Shown: positions 43,769 through 54,190, counted from the first letter of the stretch. The stretch: DNA of 64,000 nt from Monoplex corrugatus (GCA_030674185.1 CM060306.1:34664481-34728480), one strand, 5' to 3'. Notes: a model not told the origin generated them from the sequence alone. Made by a program: numbers and translations.

Positions 43769-44160
43769 TTTATTGGTTTAAAGCTGTTGCAGTTAAATTT
43801 GTCATAGCATTGAGTTACAATAGTTGTATCATTGATAGCTTGTACAAGTATGAATGATAGCATTTAATTGGTTATTGAGTATTTTTTAAATTAGTTTATG
43901 TAGGGCATTTGTATTAAATTCAGCTCTGTTGCTATATCATACTTTGAAGATTATAAGTTGTTTCAGTTGTAATGTGTAGGAATAATCAACTTACACTTGT
44001 ACTATGTATGAAAAATAATGTTTTTTTAGGTCATGTTATCTGTGTTTAATGTTAGGTCTAAAATTCATTTTTATATAAGCTATGGAAATTGAAAAGTATG
44101 GGAGTGGGGGTGGGCAGTATTATTTGTGGTTTTGCATTTTAGATATTACATCTGTTTCTT
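43769..44160. other. No recognised feature; AT-rich unique sequence
   Basis: No gene, repeat or clear signal was seen on either strand between SINE S1 and the E3 acceptor. Confidence 0.4.
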
Positions 44161-44185
44161 TTTTGTTTTGGTCTTATGTTTGCAG

Positions 44186-44265
44186 ATACAATTTCCCTGG
44201 AGGACAAGGATGATGGTGGTCTTCAGAGCCAAGATGCCGGCACTAAATATCGATTGAAGAATTAA
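44186..44265 (+). other. Exon-like segment E3 (possible terminal micro-exon)
   Basis: The acceptor TTGGTCTTATGTTTGCAG (ends 44185) opens a frame with two leading bases reading TISLEDKDDGGLQSQDAGTK and then five residues to a TAA at 44263-44265. It resembles E1 (SDGGLAS..DAT) and E2 (DDGGP) in both sequence and phase. It lies immediately upstream of the 35-bp array. Confidence 0.35.
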
Positions 44266-46216
44266 GTCAAGCCATGGAATCCGGTCAGGGAAAGTAATTT
44301 TTGTTGATTATGTGCTGTCATGTTTTAAACCTTTATTTCTTCAGGTGAGATATCATGTTTTAAACCTTTATTTCTACAGGTGTGAAATCATGATTAACCT
44401 TTGTTTCTGCAGGTGTGATGTCTTGTTTGAAACCTTTGTTTCTACAGGTGAGACATGTTTTAAACCTTTATTTCTACAGGCGAGACATCGTTTTTTAGAC
44501 CTTTATTTCTACAGGTGAGACATCATGTTTTAAACCTTCGTTTCTGCAGGCGAGACATCATGTTTTAAACCTTTATTTCTACAGGTGTGACATCCTATTT
44601 AAACCTTTGTTTCTGCAGGTGAGACTTGTTTTAAACCTTTATTTCCACAGGTGAGACATGTTTTAAACCTTTCTTTCTACAGGTGAGACATCATGTTTTA
44701 ACTTTTGTTTCTGCAGGTGTTACGTCTTGTTTTAAACCTTTATTTCTACAGGTGAGACATCATGTTTTAAACCTTTGTTTCTGCAGGTGTGATGTCTTGT
44801 TTTAAACCTTTATTTCTACAAGTGAGACATGTTTTAATCCTTCATTTCTACAGGTGAGACATAATGTTTTAATCCTTTATATCTACAGGTGAGACATCAT
44901 GTTCTAAACATCTATTTCTACAGGTGAGACATAATGTTTTACACCTTTATTTCTACATGTGAGACATCATGTTGTAAACATTTGTTTCTGCAGGTGTGAT
45001 GTCTTGTTTTAAGTCTTTATTTCTACAGGTGAGACATCATGTGTGTGATGTCTTGTTTTAAATCTTTATTTCTACAGGTGAGACATCATTTTTAAACCTT
45101 TGTTTCTACAGGCGAGACATGTTTTAAACCTTTGTTTCTGCAGGTGTGATGTCTTGTTTTAAACATTTATTTCTACAGGTGAGACATCATGTTTTAAACC
45201 TTTATTTCTACAGGTGAGACATGTTTTAAACCTTTGTTTCTGCAGGTGTGATGTCTTGTTTGAAACCTTTGTTTCTACAGGTGAGACATGTTTTAAACCT
45301 TTATTTCTACAGGCGAGACATCGTTTTTTAGACCTTTATTTCTACAGGTGAGACATCATGTTTTAAACCTTCGTTTCTGCAGGCGTGACATCTTCTTTTA
45401 AACCTTTATTTCTACAGGTGAGACATCGGTTTTAAACCTTTATTTCTACAGGTGAGACATCATGTTTTAATCCCACATTTCTACAGGTCTGGCATCTTCT
45501 TTTAAGCATTGATTTCTACAGGTGAGACATCTTGTTTTAAACCTTTATTTCTACAGGTGAGATATGTTTTAAACCTTTGTTTCTGCAGGTGAGACATGTT
45601 TCAATCCTTCATTTCTACAGGTATGGCGTCATCTTTTAATCCTTTATTTCTGCAGGTGAGACATGTTTCAAACCTTTGTTTCTACAGGTGAGGCATCATG
45701 TTTTAAACCTTTCTTTCTACAGGTGAGACATCATGTTTTAAACCTTTGTTTCTGCAGGTATGATTTTGTGTTTTAAACCTTTATTTCTATAGGTGAGACA
45801 TCATTTTTTAACCTTTGTTTCTGTAGGTGTGATGGTTTGTTTAAAGCCTTTATTTGTACAGGTGAGACATCATGTTTTAAGCCTTTATTTCTACAGATGA
45901 GGCATGTTTTGAATGTTTATTTCTGCAGGTGTGATGTCTTGTTTTAAACCTTTATTTGTACAGGTGAGGCATCACGTTTGAAACCTTTGTTTCTACAGGT
46001 GAGACATGTTTTAATGCTTCATTTCTACAGGTGTGGCGTCTTCTTTTAATCCTTTACTTCTACAGGTGAGACATCATGTTTTAAACCTTTATTTCTACAG
46101 GTGAGACATCTTGTTTTAAACCTTTATTTCTACAGGTGAGACATGTTTTAAACCTTTGTTTCTACAGATGAGGCATCATGTTTTGAATGTTTGTTTCTGC
46201 AGGTGTGATGTCTTGT

Positions 46217-46435
46217 TTTAACCCTTACAGTGCCAGATGATGTAATTAAAGCGTGCATCGCCATTGCCAGGGCGCATTTTCCGAATTAGTGTAATAATTC
46301 ATAAAAAATTCCTGAAGCTAAAGGAGACAAAATAGACAATAACATGTTGAATAAAGTTTGTTGCAAAATGATTTCTCTTCAAAATGACACTCACAGAAAG
46401 ACATAATATGAACATTTGAATTTTTGGTGAATGAC
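46217..46435. mobile_element. One-ended TTAA fragment in the array (possible piggyBac-like end)
   Basis: TTTTAACCCTTACAGTGCC begins a stretch of about 215 bp unrelated to the array unit. It contains no ORF and no matching right terminus. The array resumes at about 46433. It could be a truncated piggyBac-type element. Confidence 0.35.
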
Positions 46436-48678
46436 ATCTTGTTTTAAACCTTTATTTCTACAGGTGAGACATGTTTTAAACCTATATTTCTACAGGCGAG
46501 GCATGTTTTAATCCTTTATTTCTACAGATGTAGCGTTGTCTTTTAATCCTTTATTTCTACAGGTGAGACATGTTTTAAACCTTTAATTCTACAGGTGAGA
46601 CATCATGTTTTAAACCTTTATTTCTACAGGTGAGGCATCATGTTTTAAACGTTTGTTTCTGCAGGTGTGACGTCTTGTATTAAACCTTTGTTTCTATAGG
46701 TGAGACATGTTTTAAACCTTTTTTCCTACAGGTGAGTCATCATGTTTTAAACCTTTATTTCCGTAGGTGTGATATCTTGTTTTAAACCTTTATTTCTACA
46801 GATGAGGCATCATGTTATGAAAGTTTGTTTCTGCAGGAGTGATGTCTTGTTGTAAACCTTTATTTGTACAGGTGAGACATCATGTTTTAAACCTTTGTTT
46901 CTACAGGTGAGACATGTTTTAATCCTTTTTTTTTCTATAGTGTGGCGTTTTCTTTTAATCCTTTATTTCTACAGGTGAGACATCATGTTTTAAACCTTTA
47001 TCTCTACAGGTGAGACATGTTTTCCACCTTTTTTACATGCGAGACATGTTCTAAACCTTTGTTTCTACAGGTGAGGTATCATGTTTTAAACATTTGTTTC
47101 TGCAGGTGTGACGTCTTGTTTAAAACTTTTGTTTCTACAAGTGAGACATCATGTTTTAAACCTTTTTTTTCTAGAGGTGGGAGATCATGTTTTAAACCTT
47201 TGTTTCTGCCGGTGCTATGTCTTGTTTTAAACCATTATTTCTACAGGCGAGACATCATGTTTTAAACCTTTATTTCTTCAGGTGAGACATCCTGTTTTAA
47301 ACCTTTGTTTCTGCAGGTGTGAAGTCTTGTTTTAAACCTTTATTTCTACAGGTGAGACGTCACCATTATTTCTATAGGTGAGACATGCTTAAACCTTTGT
47401 TTCTGCAGGTGTGACATTTTGTTTTGAATCTTTTTTTTAAAATCTATTTCTAAAGGTGAGACATGTTTTAAACCTTTATTTCTACAGGTGAGGCATCATA
47501 TATTAAACATTTTTTTCTACAGGTGAGATGTCACGTTTTAAACCTTTATTTCTTCTGGTGAGCCATCATGTTTTATTCCTTTATTTCTACAGGTGAGATA
47601 TTTTAAACCTTCATTTCTGCGGGTGAGACATCATGTTTTATATCTTTGTTTCTGCAGGTGTGACATCATGTTTTAAACCTTTGTTTCTGCAGGTGTGACG
47701 TCTTGTTTTATACCTTTATTTCTACAGGTGAGACATCATGTTTTAAACCTTTATCTCTACAGGTGAGACATCATGTTTTCCACCTTTTTTACATGTGTGA
47801 CATCATGTTCTAAACCTTTGTTTCTACAGGTGAGGTATCATGTTTTAAACCTTTGTTTCTGCCAGTGCGACGTCTTGTTTTAAACCATTATTTCTACAGG
47901 CGAGACATCACCATTATTTCTATAGGTGAGACATGTTTAAACCTTTGTTTCTGCAGGTGTGACATTTTGTTTTAAATCTTTCTTTTTTTAATCTGTATTT
48001 CTAAAGGTGAGACATCATGTTTTAAACCTTTGTTTCTACAGGTGAGACATGTTTTAAACCTTGGTTTCCGCAGGTGTGATGTGTTGGTTTAAACCTTTAT
48101 TTTTGCAGGTGAGACATATTTTAAACCTTTATTTCTACAGGTGAGACATCATGTTTTAAACCTTTATTTCTACAGGTGAGACATGTTTTAAACCTTTGTT
48201 GCTGCAGGTGTGATGTCTTGTTTTATACGCTTATTTCTACTGATGAGACATCATGATTTAAACCTTTATTTCTACAGGTGAGACATGTTTTAAACCTTTG
48301 TTTCTACAGGTGAGACATGTTTTAAACCTTTGTTTCTTCAGGTGTGACATCTTGTTTTAAACCTTTATTTCTACAGGTGAGACATCATGTATTAAACCTT
48401 TATTTCTACAGGTGAGATGTCAGGTTTTAAACCTTTGTTTCTGCAGGTGTGACATTTTGTTTTAAATCTTTTTTAAATCTCTATTTCTACAGGTGAGACA
48501 TGTTTTAAACCTTTATTTCTACAGGTGAGGCATCATATATTAAACATTTTTTTCTACAGGTGAGACGTCACGTTTTAAACCTTTATTTCTTCTGGTGAGC
48601 CATCATGTTTTAGTCCTTTATTTCTACAGGTGAGTTATTTTAAACCTTCATTTCTGCGGGTGAGACATCATGTTTTAA

Positions 48679-49176
48679 CCCTCTGGGCCCAAATGCGACC
48701 TACAGGTCGCAACGCTTTGTGTGACCGTATTCCGAGTGCACACTGTACGTCGCCACAGCACAGTGGGTCAAACAGCCGGTCTCGCTCTATTTTTATATTA
48801 TCCAATCAGAATAATTCCTTCCCAGTCGCTGCAGAACACTTCAATTTGCACATGGCAGCCTCCATTGTGATAGTTTGGTGTACGTTTTGTCAGTTTTCAC
48901 AATGAAAAGATCAACTCCTCAACCTTCGACCTCTCGTGAGGCAAACGAGCTCCAGCGTTTTTTCACCACTGAGCAATTGCTCGAAGCTTTGTATGATTCC
49001 GATTCAGATAAGCAGGTAGTCCTTTCTGTAATACTTTTACACTGTTTTTTGTGGTTGTTTGTCAGTAGTTTGTCTCTTATGCATGCATTACTACGATGGG
49101 GTAGATTTTCAGTGCACTCTGCTCAGGAGCCCAGGAATAGTGTATTGTATGGCTCAGGGGGCTAGGGCTCAAAGGG
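48679..49176 (+). mobile_element. Non-autonomous piggyBac-like element with TTAA target duplication
   Basis: Flanked by TTAA at 48675-48678 and 49177-49180. The termini CCCTCTGGGCCC and GGGCTCAAAGGG are inverted repeats matching at 10 of 12 positions. It is 498 bp long and sits inside the 35-bp array. Internally it keeps only the start of a transposase-like frame. Confidence 0.75.
48902..49165 (+). pseudogene. N-terminal remnant of a piggyBac-like transposase
   Basis: The ATG at 48902 opens MKRSTPQPSTSREANELQRF then FTTEQLLEALYDSDSDKQ. This is an acidic N-terminus of the kind that precedes the catalytic region in piggyBac transposases. After codon 38 the frame passes into hydrophobic unrelated sequence and stops at 49165. 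A GTAGTC follows DKQ, so the break may instead be an intron-like junction. The DDD catalytic domain and the Cys-rich C-terminus are missing, so the element depends on a transposase in trans. Confidence 0.5.
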
Positions 49177-49982
49177 TTAAATCTTTGTTTCTGCAGGTGT
49201 GATATCATGTTTAAACCTTTGTTTCTGCAGGTGTGACGTCTTGTTTTATACCTTTATTTCTACAGGTGAGACATGTTTTAAACCTTTGTTTCTATAGGTG
49301 AGACATCATGTTTTAAACCTTTATTTCTGCAGGTGAGACATCAGGTTTTAAACCTTTGTTTCTGCAGGTGTGACGTCTTGTTTTATACCTTTATTTCTAC
49401 AGGTGAGACATGTTTTAAACCTTCAATTCTACTGGTGAGGCATGGTATATTGAACCTTTATTTCTACAGGTGAGATGTAACGTTTTAAACCTTTATTTCT
49501 ACAGCAGAGAGATCATGTTTTAATCCTCTAGTTCTACATGTGAGACATGTTTTAAACCTTTATTTCTACAGGTGAGACAATATGTTTTAAACGTTTATTT
49601 CTACAGGTAAGACATCATATTTTTAACCTTTGTTTCTACAGGTGAGACATGGTGTTTTTTAAACCTTTGTTTCTGGAGGTGTGATGTCTTGTTTAAAAAC
49701 CTTTATTTCTACAGGTGAGACATGTTTTAAACCTTTAGTTTTGCAGGTATGACGTCTTGTTTTAAACCTTTATTTCTACAGGTGAGACATCATGTTTTAA
49801 ACCTTTATTTCTACAGGTTATGTGTTATGTTTTTTTAAACCTTTATTTCTACAGGTAAGACATGTTTTAAACCTTTATTTCTACAGGTGAGAGATGTTTT
49901 AAACCTTTGTTTCTACAGGTGAGACATCTTGTTTTAAACCTTTATTTCTACAGGTGAGACATGTTTTTAAACATTTACACTA

Positions 49983-51605
49983 CGCACAAAAAGTTAAGGA
50001 TCACTATGAGAAAACAAGTGCGTAATAAACTCTGTTCGCTACTGTTATTTATTTCTCAGTCCAGCCAAATTGTTATGAATTCTTGTTCAGCTGTAAGTGG
50101 GCGATGTTGTGTTAGTGCGAAAATTGTACGGGATTCTCTACTACTGAGCTTGGCCGCAAACGGAAAAGCGGAAACTTGCGAAAAAGGACCTTTTTTTGGA
50201 CCGTTCTGCCTGAACACATTGCACAAGCCAGATGGAAAAACCATTATGCACGTGCAAGCACTGCTGTTTATGTGTGAGATTCTGTCTGTTGCTTGGCTTT
50301 ATAAGAAGACATTCCACCAGTAGTAGGCCTGATCTGACAATGCCTCCACGACGAAACTTGAGCGAGTTTGAGAGGGGACGAGCTGTTGCATGGTTCCAAG
50401 ATGGTGTTCCCAAGCGAGAAGTGGCCAGGCGACTTCAGGTGTCCATCTCGGTCATTGTCAGACTGATTCAACGCTTCACAGCCACTGGGAGGGTCCATGA
50501 AAGACGCAGATCTGGTCGACCGAAGAAGACAAACCCACGTGAAGATCGTCTCATTGAACGACAAGCCCTGCAGACAAGAACAGCCTCTTCCAGCATCATT
50601 CGAAGGCAGCTGAGGGTGGCTACTAACATCAACATCAGCCAGCAGACCATACGGAACCGCCTTCATGGGTTTAACCTCCGTTCTCGTCGCCCAGCTGTAC
50701 GGCCACGCTTAACTCCAGCCCATAGGGCAGCACGCCGCGCCTTCTGCAGACGTCACGTGAGGTGGACACGTCGGCAATGGTCCCAGGTCCTGTTCAGTGA
50801 TGAATCACGCTTCACCATGAACCACAACGACGGCCGACTGAGGGTGTGGAGGCGCCCAGGACAACGCTTTATTGACACCACTGTCCAAGAAAAGGTTGCC
50901 TTTGGTGGAGGTTCTGTAATGGTCTGGGGGACCTTCAGCCTTCACCACAGAACACCCTTGTATCATGTACAGGGTAACCTGACTGGCCTCCGATACCGGG
51001 ATGAGATCCTTCGACCGCTGGCTGTGCCTACACTGCAGCAGATGGGACCGACGGCTGTCTACCAGGATGACAACGCTCGCCCCCACAGGGCAAGGGTGGT
51101 CAACGACTTCCTGCAGCAGTCTGGAGTCAACAGAATGGAGTGGCCAGCATGCAGTCCTGATCTCAACCCGATTGAGAACATCTGGGATGAGCTGGATCGC
51201 AAAGTGAGGAGCAACCACCCCCCTCCCAGGGATGCCCAACACCTCTACCAGATGCTGCAGGCTGAGTGGCAGGCGCTTCCACAGAGGATCTTCACCAACC
51301 TGGTCAACTCGATGAGGACTCGCTGTGTCGAGTGCCAGAACAGCCATGGCGGTTACACGCATTACTGAACTTTTGGGAGCATCAGAATGCCCTGTCTTGT
51401 GATTTCAATGACCTTGGGAAATCAAATTTCGATACGTACCCACTTTGATCAAATGTACACACCAAACGATTGCTCGAAATTGAAGGCAATTGTGTATCGT
51501 TATCGCTAAAGCATGGAATTAAATGTTTGCCAAACTTCAACGCATTGGCTTTCTTATTTTGAAAGTTATGACTTTTTGTGCAAGTGATCCTTAACTTTTT
51601 GTGCG
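49983..51605 (+). mobile_element. Tc1-like DNA transposon Tc1-A, apparently intact
   Basis: TA dinucleotides at 49981-49982 and 51606-51607 flank perfect 23-bp terminal inverted repeats beginning CGCACAAAAAGTTAAGG. A subterminal GCACAAAAAGT repeat lies just inside the right end and may be a second transposase-binding site. The element is 1,623 bp with one full-length transposase gene. The host is the 35-bp array. Confidence 0.9.
50340..51368 (+). CDS. Tc1-like transposase (Tc1-A), 342 residues, DD34E
   Basis: The start is set at MPPRRNLSEFERG (50340), the first Met in register with the N-terminal helix-turn-helix; the frame is open further upstream. Residues about 8-60 form the first HTH (GVPKREVARRLQVS), followed by the linker GRPKK and a second HTH near NISQQTIRNRL. 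The catalytic domain has FSDESRF (first Asp), the Gly-rich box FGGGSVMVWG, VYQDDNARPH (second Asp) and SPDLNPIENIWDEL, with 34 residues between the second Asp and the Glu. The length equals the family norm, and there are no stops or frameshifts. It performs cut-and-paste transposition at TA. Whether it is transcribed is unknown. Confidence 0.92.
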   Translation: MPPRRNLSEFERGRAVAWFQDGVPKREVARRLQVSISVIVRLIQRFTATGRVHERRRSGRPKKTNPREDRLIERQALQTRTASSSIIRRQLRVATNINISQQTIRNRLHGFNLRSRRPAVRPRLTPAHRAARRAFCRRHVRWTRRQWSQVLFSDESRFTMNHNDGRLRVWRRPGQRFIDTTVQEKVAFGGGSVMVWGTFSLHHRTPLYHVQGNLTGLRYRDEILRPLAVPTLQQMGPTAVYQDDNARPHRARVVNDFLQQSGVNRMEWPACSPDLNPIENIWDELDRKVRSNHPPPRDAQHLYQMLQAEWQALPQRIFTNLVNSMRTRCVECQNSHGGYTHY

Positions 51606-51805
51606 TAGCTTATTTCTTCAGTTGAGACGTCATGTTTTAAACCTTTTTTTCTGCAGGTGTGACATCTTGTTTTGAACCTTTATTTCTACAGGTGAGACAT
51701 GTTTTAAACCTTTATTTCTACAGGTGAGATGTCATGTTTTAAACCTTTGTTTCTAAAGGTGAGACATCATGTTTTAAACCTTTGTTTCTTTAGGTGAGAC
51801 ATCGT

Positions 51806-51949
51806 GTGTGTGTGTGTGTGTGTGTACATTGTGATGTCTTTGCATGCTAAGCATTTTGACTTTTGTTTTCAACAGGAGACTTCGATGATGATGACTGACA
51901 GTGACACAGTCCAAAATTAAGATAAGTATTAATGATTTCAGATTTTAGA

Positions 51950-52040
<91 letters not shown>

Positions 52041-52045
52041 CGTGC
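51806..52045. repeat. GT microsatellites flanking E4 copies
   Basis: GT runs lie at 51806-51825 and 51955-52038, the second about 80 bp and nearly perfect. They separate two copies of the E4 exon-like unit. Confidence 0.9.
51876..51921 (+). other. Exon-like segment E4a
   Basis: The acceptor TTTTGTTTTCAACAG (ends 51875) is followed by 46 bp ending ATTAAG and then ATAAGTATT. In the E1-E3 phase it reads DFDDDD then TGA; in another frame it reads ETSMMMTDSDTVQN then TAA. The unit recurs at 52110, 52985 and 53466. Confidence 0.4.
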
Positions 52046-52109
52046 GTGTGTGTGCGTGTGCAATATGATGTCTTTGCATGCTATGCATTTTGACTTTTGT
52101 TTTCAACAG

Positions 52110-52155
52110 GAGACTTCGATGATGATGACTGACAGTGGCACAGTCCAAAATTAAG
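52110..52155 (+). other. Exon-like segment E4b
   Basis: Same 46-bp unit as E4a with one substitution (AGTGGCACAG for AGTGACACAG) and the same acceptor. It is followed by ATAAGTATTGATG instead of a GT donor. Confidence 0.4.
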
Positions 52156-52286
52156 ATAAGTATTGATGATTTTCAGATTTTAGATGATTTATTCAATTAG
52201 GTTACAAGCCCTTGTGAGAGGGATAAGTGTTATGCTTAGTGTGTTTGTACAAGTTTGGTAGGTTTAGATTTTATGCAGGGTTTTCT

Positions 52287-52825
52287 CTTCCCCCCGTTGG
52301 GTTGCCGGGGGCTCTTTCAGTATAAATAGTATCCCCACCTTCTGGAAATTCTTTGCTAAAAATTTCCTTTTTTCTGTCACTCTTTGTTTCTGCCTTGTTA
52401 CCTTGCTTTCTGTCATTTCTACTTATTTTCTGCCTTAATGGTCCATTCACCTGTTTTTTCGATAAAGTCTTACATACTTTTTCTTCGGATTGATAATTGG
52501 GTACATGTATTGAATGCATTTTTGGATCTGGGGAGGTGAGATATGTGGAAGCAATTTTAGGTGATCTATGCCTGTTTTTATGTATGTTTTGGTGTCCTTA
52601 TGTGTGCTTATATTTGTGGTCAGGTGTGTTTTTTAAATCTCCCCTGTGCGATAGATCGGACAGAATGGTCCTACGCCAGGGGCATGTCCTTGGATTATGT
52701 GCGCGAATGCATTGATGTTTTTTTTTTCCTGTTGAAGTTTTGTGTGTTTTGAAGCGGTTATAGCCCTGATATGGCTCTGCACAGTCAGCTGGGCTTTAAA
52801 CAACAATAAAAAGAGAAAAAAAAGA
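52287..52825 (+). mobile_element. Retroposon family A copy with short target duplication
   Basis: The 5' end is CCCCCCGTTGGGTTGCCGGG, with TAGTATCCCCACCTTCTGG and GGAAATT/AATTTCC hairpin arms nearby. The 3' end is CAGTCAGCTGGGCTTTAAAC then AACAATAAAAAG. GTTTTCT occurs on both sides (52280-52286 and 52826-52832). The paralogous unit at 53.63 kb shows the uninterrupted target GGGTTTTCTTTGTG. Confidence 0.8.
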
Positions 52826-52984
52826 GTTTTCTTTGTGTTCAACAAGTGACGTAGTCCATTAAGTATTTGGAGAATATGGTGGTGGTGGTGGTGGGTGAGT
52901 TTGGATGTGGGTTTATATATATGTGTGTGTGTGTACAATGTGATGTCTTTACATGCTAAGCATTTTGACTTTTGTTTTCAACAG

Positions 52985-53030
52985 GAGAGTTCAATGATGG
53001 TGATTGACAATGGCACAGTCCAAAATTAAG
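52985..53030 (+). other. Exon-like segment E4c with canonical splice sites on both sides
   Basis: The acceptor TTTTGTTTTCAACAG (ends 52984) and the donor ATTAAG|GTAAGTATT (starts 53031) flank 46 bp. This is the only E4 copy with a GT donor. All three frames contain stops, so use as an internal coding exon would truncate the protein. A role as a poison, terminal or untranslated exon is possible. Confidence 0.45.
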
Positions 53031-53257
53031 GTAAGTATTAATGATTTTCAGATTTTAAGTGATTTATTCATTTAGGTCATAGACCCTTGTGAGGGGGATA
53101 AATATTATGCATAGTGTGTGTGTACAAGTTTGATCTGTTTAGATGTTACGTAGGGTTTCCTTTGTGTTCAACAAGTGAGGTAGTCCATTAAGAATATGGA
53201 CAAATGTGGTGCTGTCTTATGTGTGTGTGTGTGTGTGTGTGTTTATATGCGTGTTTT

Positions 53258-53379
53258 CAGTGTTGATTGTAGGCCGCAGGATTCACGCGATTTTTTTCTT
53301 TTGCCCGCAAAAAATCGAGCCATTTTTGACTGGAGGGGGGGCCTGCCCCCCATTTTTGAAAATCCTAAAATCAACACTG
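53258..53379. mobile_element. Small MITE (122 bp) with CAGTGTTGATT termini
   Basis: The inverted termini CAGTGTTGATTGTAGG and CCTAAAATCAACACTG match at 14 of 16 positions. The direct repeat GTGTTTT lies at 53251-53257 and 53380-53386. An internal palindrome GGGGGGGCCTGCCCCCC and CGCGATTTTTTTC are similar in style to the MITE at 60915-61274. Confidence 0.7.
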
Positions 53380-53465
53380 GTGTTTTTGTATGTGTGTGTT
53401 TATATGTGTTCATGTACAATGTGATGTTTTTGCATGCTAAGCATTTTGACTTTTGTTTTCAACGG

Positions 53466-53511
53466 GAGAGTTTGATGATGATGACTGACAGTGGCACAGT
53501 CCAAAATTAAG
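53466..53511 (+). other. Exon-like segment E4d, acceptor mutated
   Basis: The acceptor region TTTTGTTTTCAACGG has lost the AG, and ATAAGT stands at the donor. The 46-bp body is otherwise like E4a-c. It is a decayed duplicate. Confidence 0.4.
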
Positions 53512-53693
53512 ATAAGTATTAATGGTTTTTAGATTTTAGATGCTTTATTCATTTAGGTTTTATACCCTTGTGATGGGGAGAAGTATTAATATGCATTGTG
53601 TGTGGGTACAAGTTTGATCTGTTTAGATGTTACACAGGGTTTTCTTTGTGTTCGACAAGTGACGTAGTCATCGAGAATATGGAGAATGTGGTG

Positions 53694-53732
53694 GTGGTGT
53701 GTGTGTTTTGTGTGTGTGAGAGAGAAATGTGC

Positions 53733-53786
<54 letters not shown>

Positions 53787-53802
53787 GAGAGAGAGAGAAT
53801 GT
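53694..53802. repeat. GT and GA microsatellite
   Basis: GT runs lie at 53698-53718 and 53734-53780, with GA at 53782-53798. The frames across it are artefacts. Confidence 0.9.
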
Positions 53803-53852
53803 GTGTGTACACTTACATACCTTTGTACATCTTGATTTGTTTCTTTTAACAG

Positions 53853-53903
53853 GTGAGATACTCCATCAAGAGAGGCAGTGAAGTGATGACATCCTCAACT
53901 AAG
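53853..53903 (+). other. Exon-like segment E5, 51 bp, canonical splice sites
   Basis: The acceptor TTTGTTTCTTTTAACAG (ends 53852) and the donor CTAAG|GTAAGTATTG (starts 53904) bound 51 bp, which is 17 codons: VRYSIKRGSEVMTSSTK, one frame open. It begins GTGAGATA immediately after AG, the same junction as in the 35-bp array unit, so the array core may descend from an E5-like boundary. It is the best candidate for a real internal micro-exon in this cluster. The protein is unknown. Confidence 0.4.
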
Positions 53904-53989
53904 GTAAGTATTGTGGGGGGTATGTGTGTGTTTATGTGCGTGTATGTGTGTGTGTGTGTTTGCGTGTGTGTTTCCCGATTCATAATTTG

Positions 53990-54190
53990 TATGGTGTTTT
54001 TCATTTTTTTCTATAGGTGTGATGTCCCACCGGGGTCAGTAGTTGAACACTATGGAGAAAATGTTCTTTCTACAGGTATGATGTCCCATCAGGGTCGATA
54101 GTTGAACACTATGGTGATGATTTGAGATGTTCTTTGTACAGGGGTTATGTCCCATCAAGATTGATGACTAAACAAACAATGTGATGATGT
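53990..54190 (+). repeat. About 59-bp repeat with the same fused splice-site core, three units
   Basis: CTATAGGTGTGATGTCCCAC, TTTCTACAGGTATGATGTCC and TTTGTACAGGGGTTATGTCC each precede CATCAGGGTC and TTGAACACTATGG-like segments. A second block of this family lies at 62095-62290. Confidence 0.8.

Larger units (their letters stand above)
44305..51800 (+). repeat. About 35-bp tandem array of fused 3'/5' splice-site sequences, roughly 140-150 units
   Basis: The unit is GTTTTAAACCTTTATTTCTA then CAGGTGAGACATCAT (35 bp, or 32 when CAT is lost). The usual variants are GTTTCTGCAG and GTGTGATGTCTTG. Nearly every unit has a pyrimidine-rich tract, YAG and an immediate GTGAGA or GTGTGA. The array is continuous apart from inserts at 46217-46435 (a one-ended TTAA fragment), 48679-49176 (piggyBac-like) and 49983-51605 (Tc1). 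There is no coding potential. Some neighbouring units alternate the two variants, suggesting dimeric duplication. Confidence 0.9.

Noticed and set aside
50232..50339. Extended N-terminus for the Tc1-A transposase
   Set aside because: The 36 extra residues do not resemble Tc1 proteins. The helix-turn-helix register begins at MPPRR (50340).
44305..51800. CRISPR-like appearance of about 35-bp direct repeats
   Set aside because: There are no unique spacers: unit follows unit directly. The context is animal DNA with no cas genes.
43447..53517. ATAAGT as a U12-type AT-AC donor
   Set aside because: U12 AT-AC donors read ATATCCTT. The context here is a changed U2-type GTAAGT.
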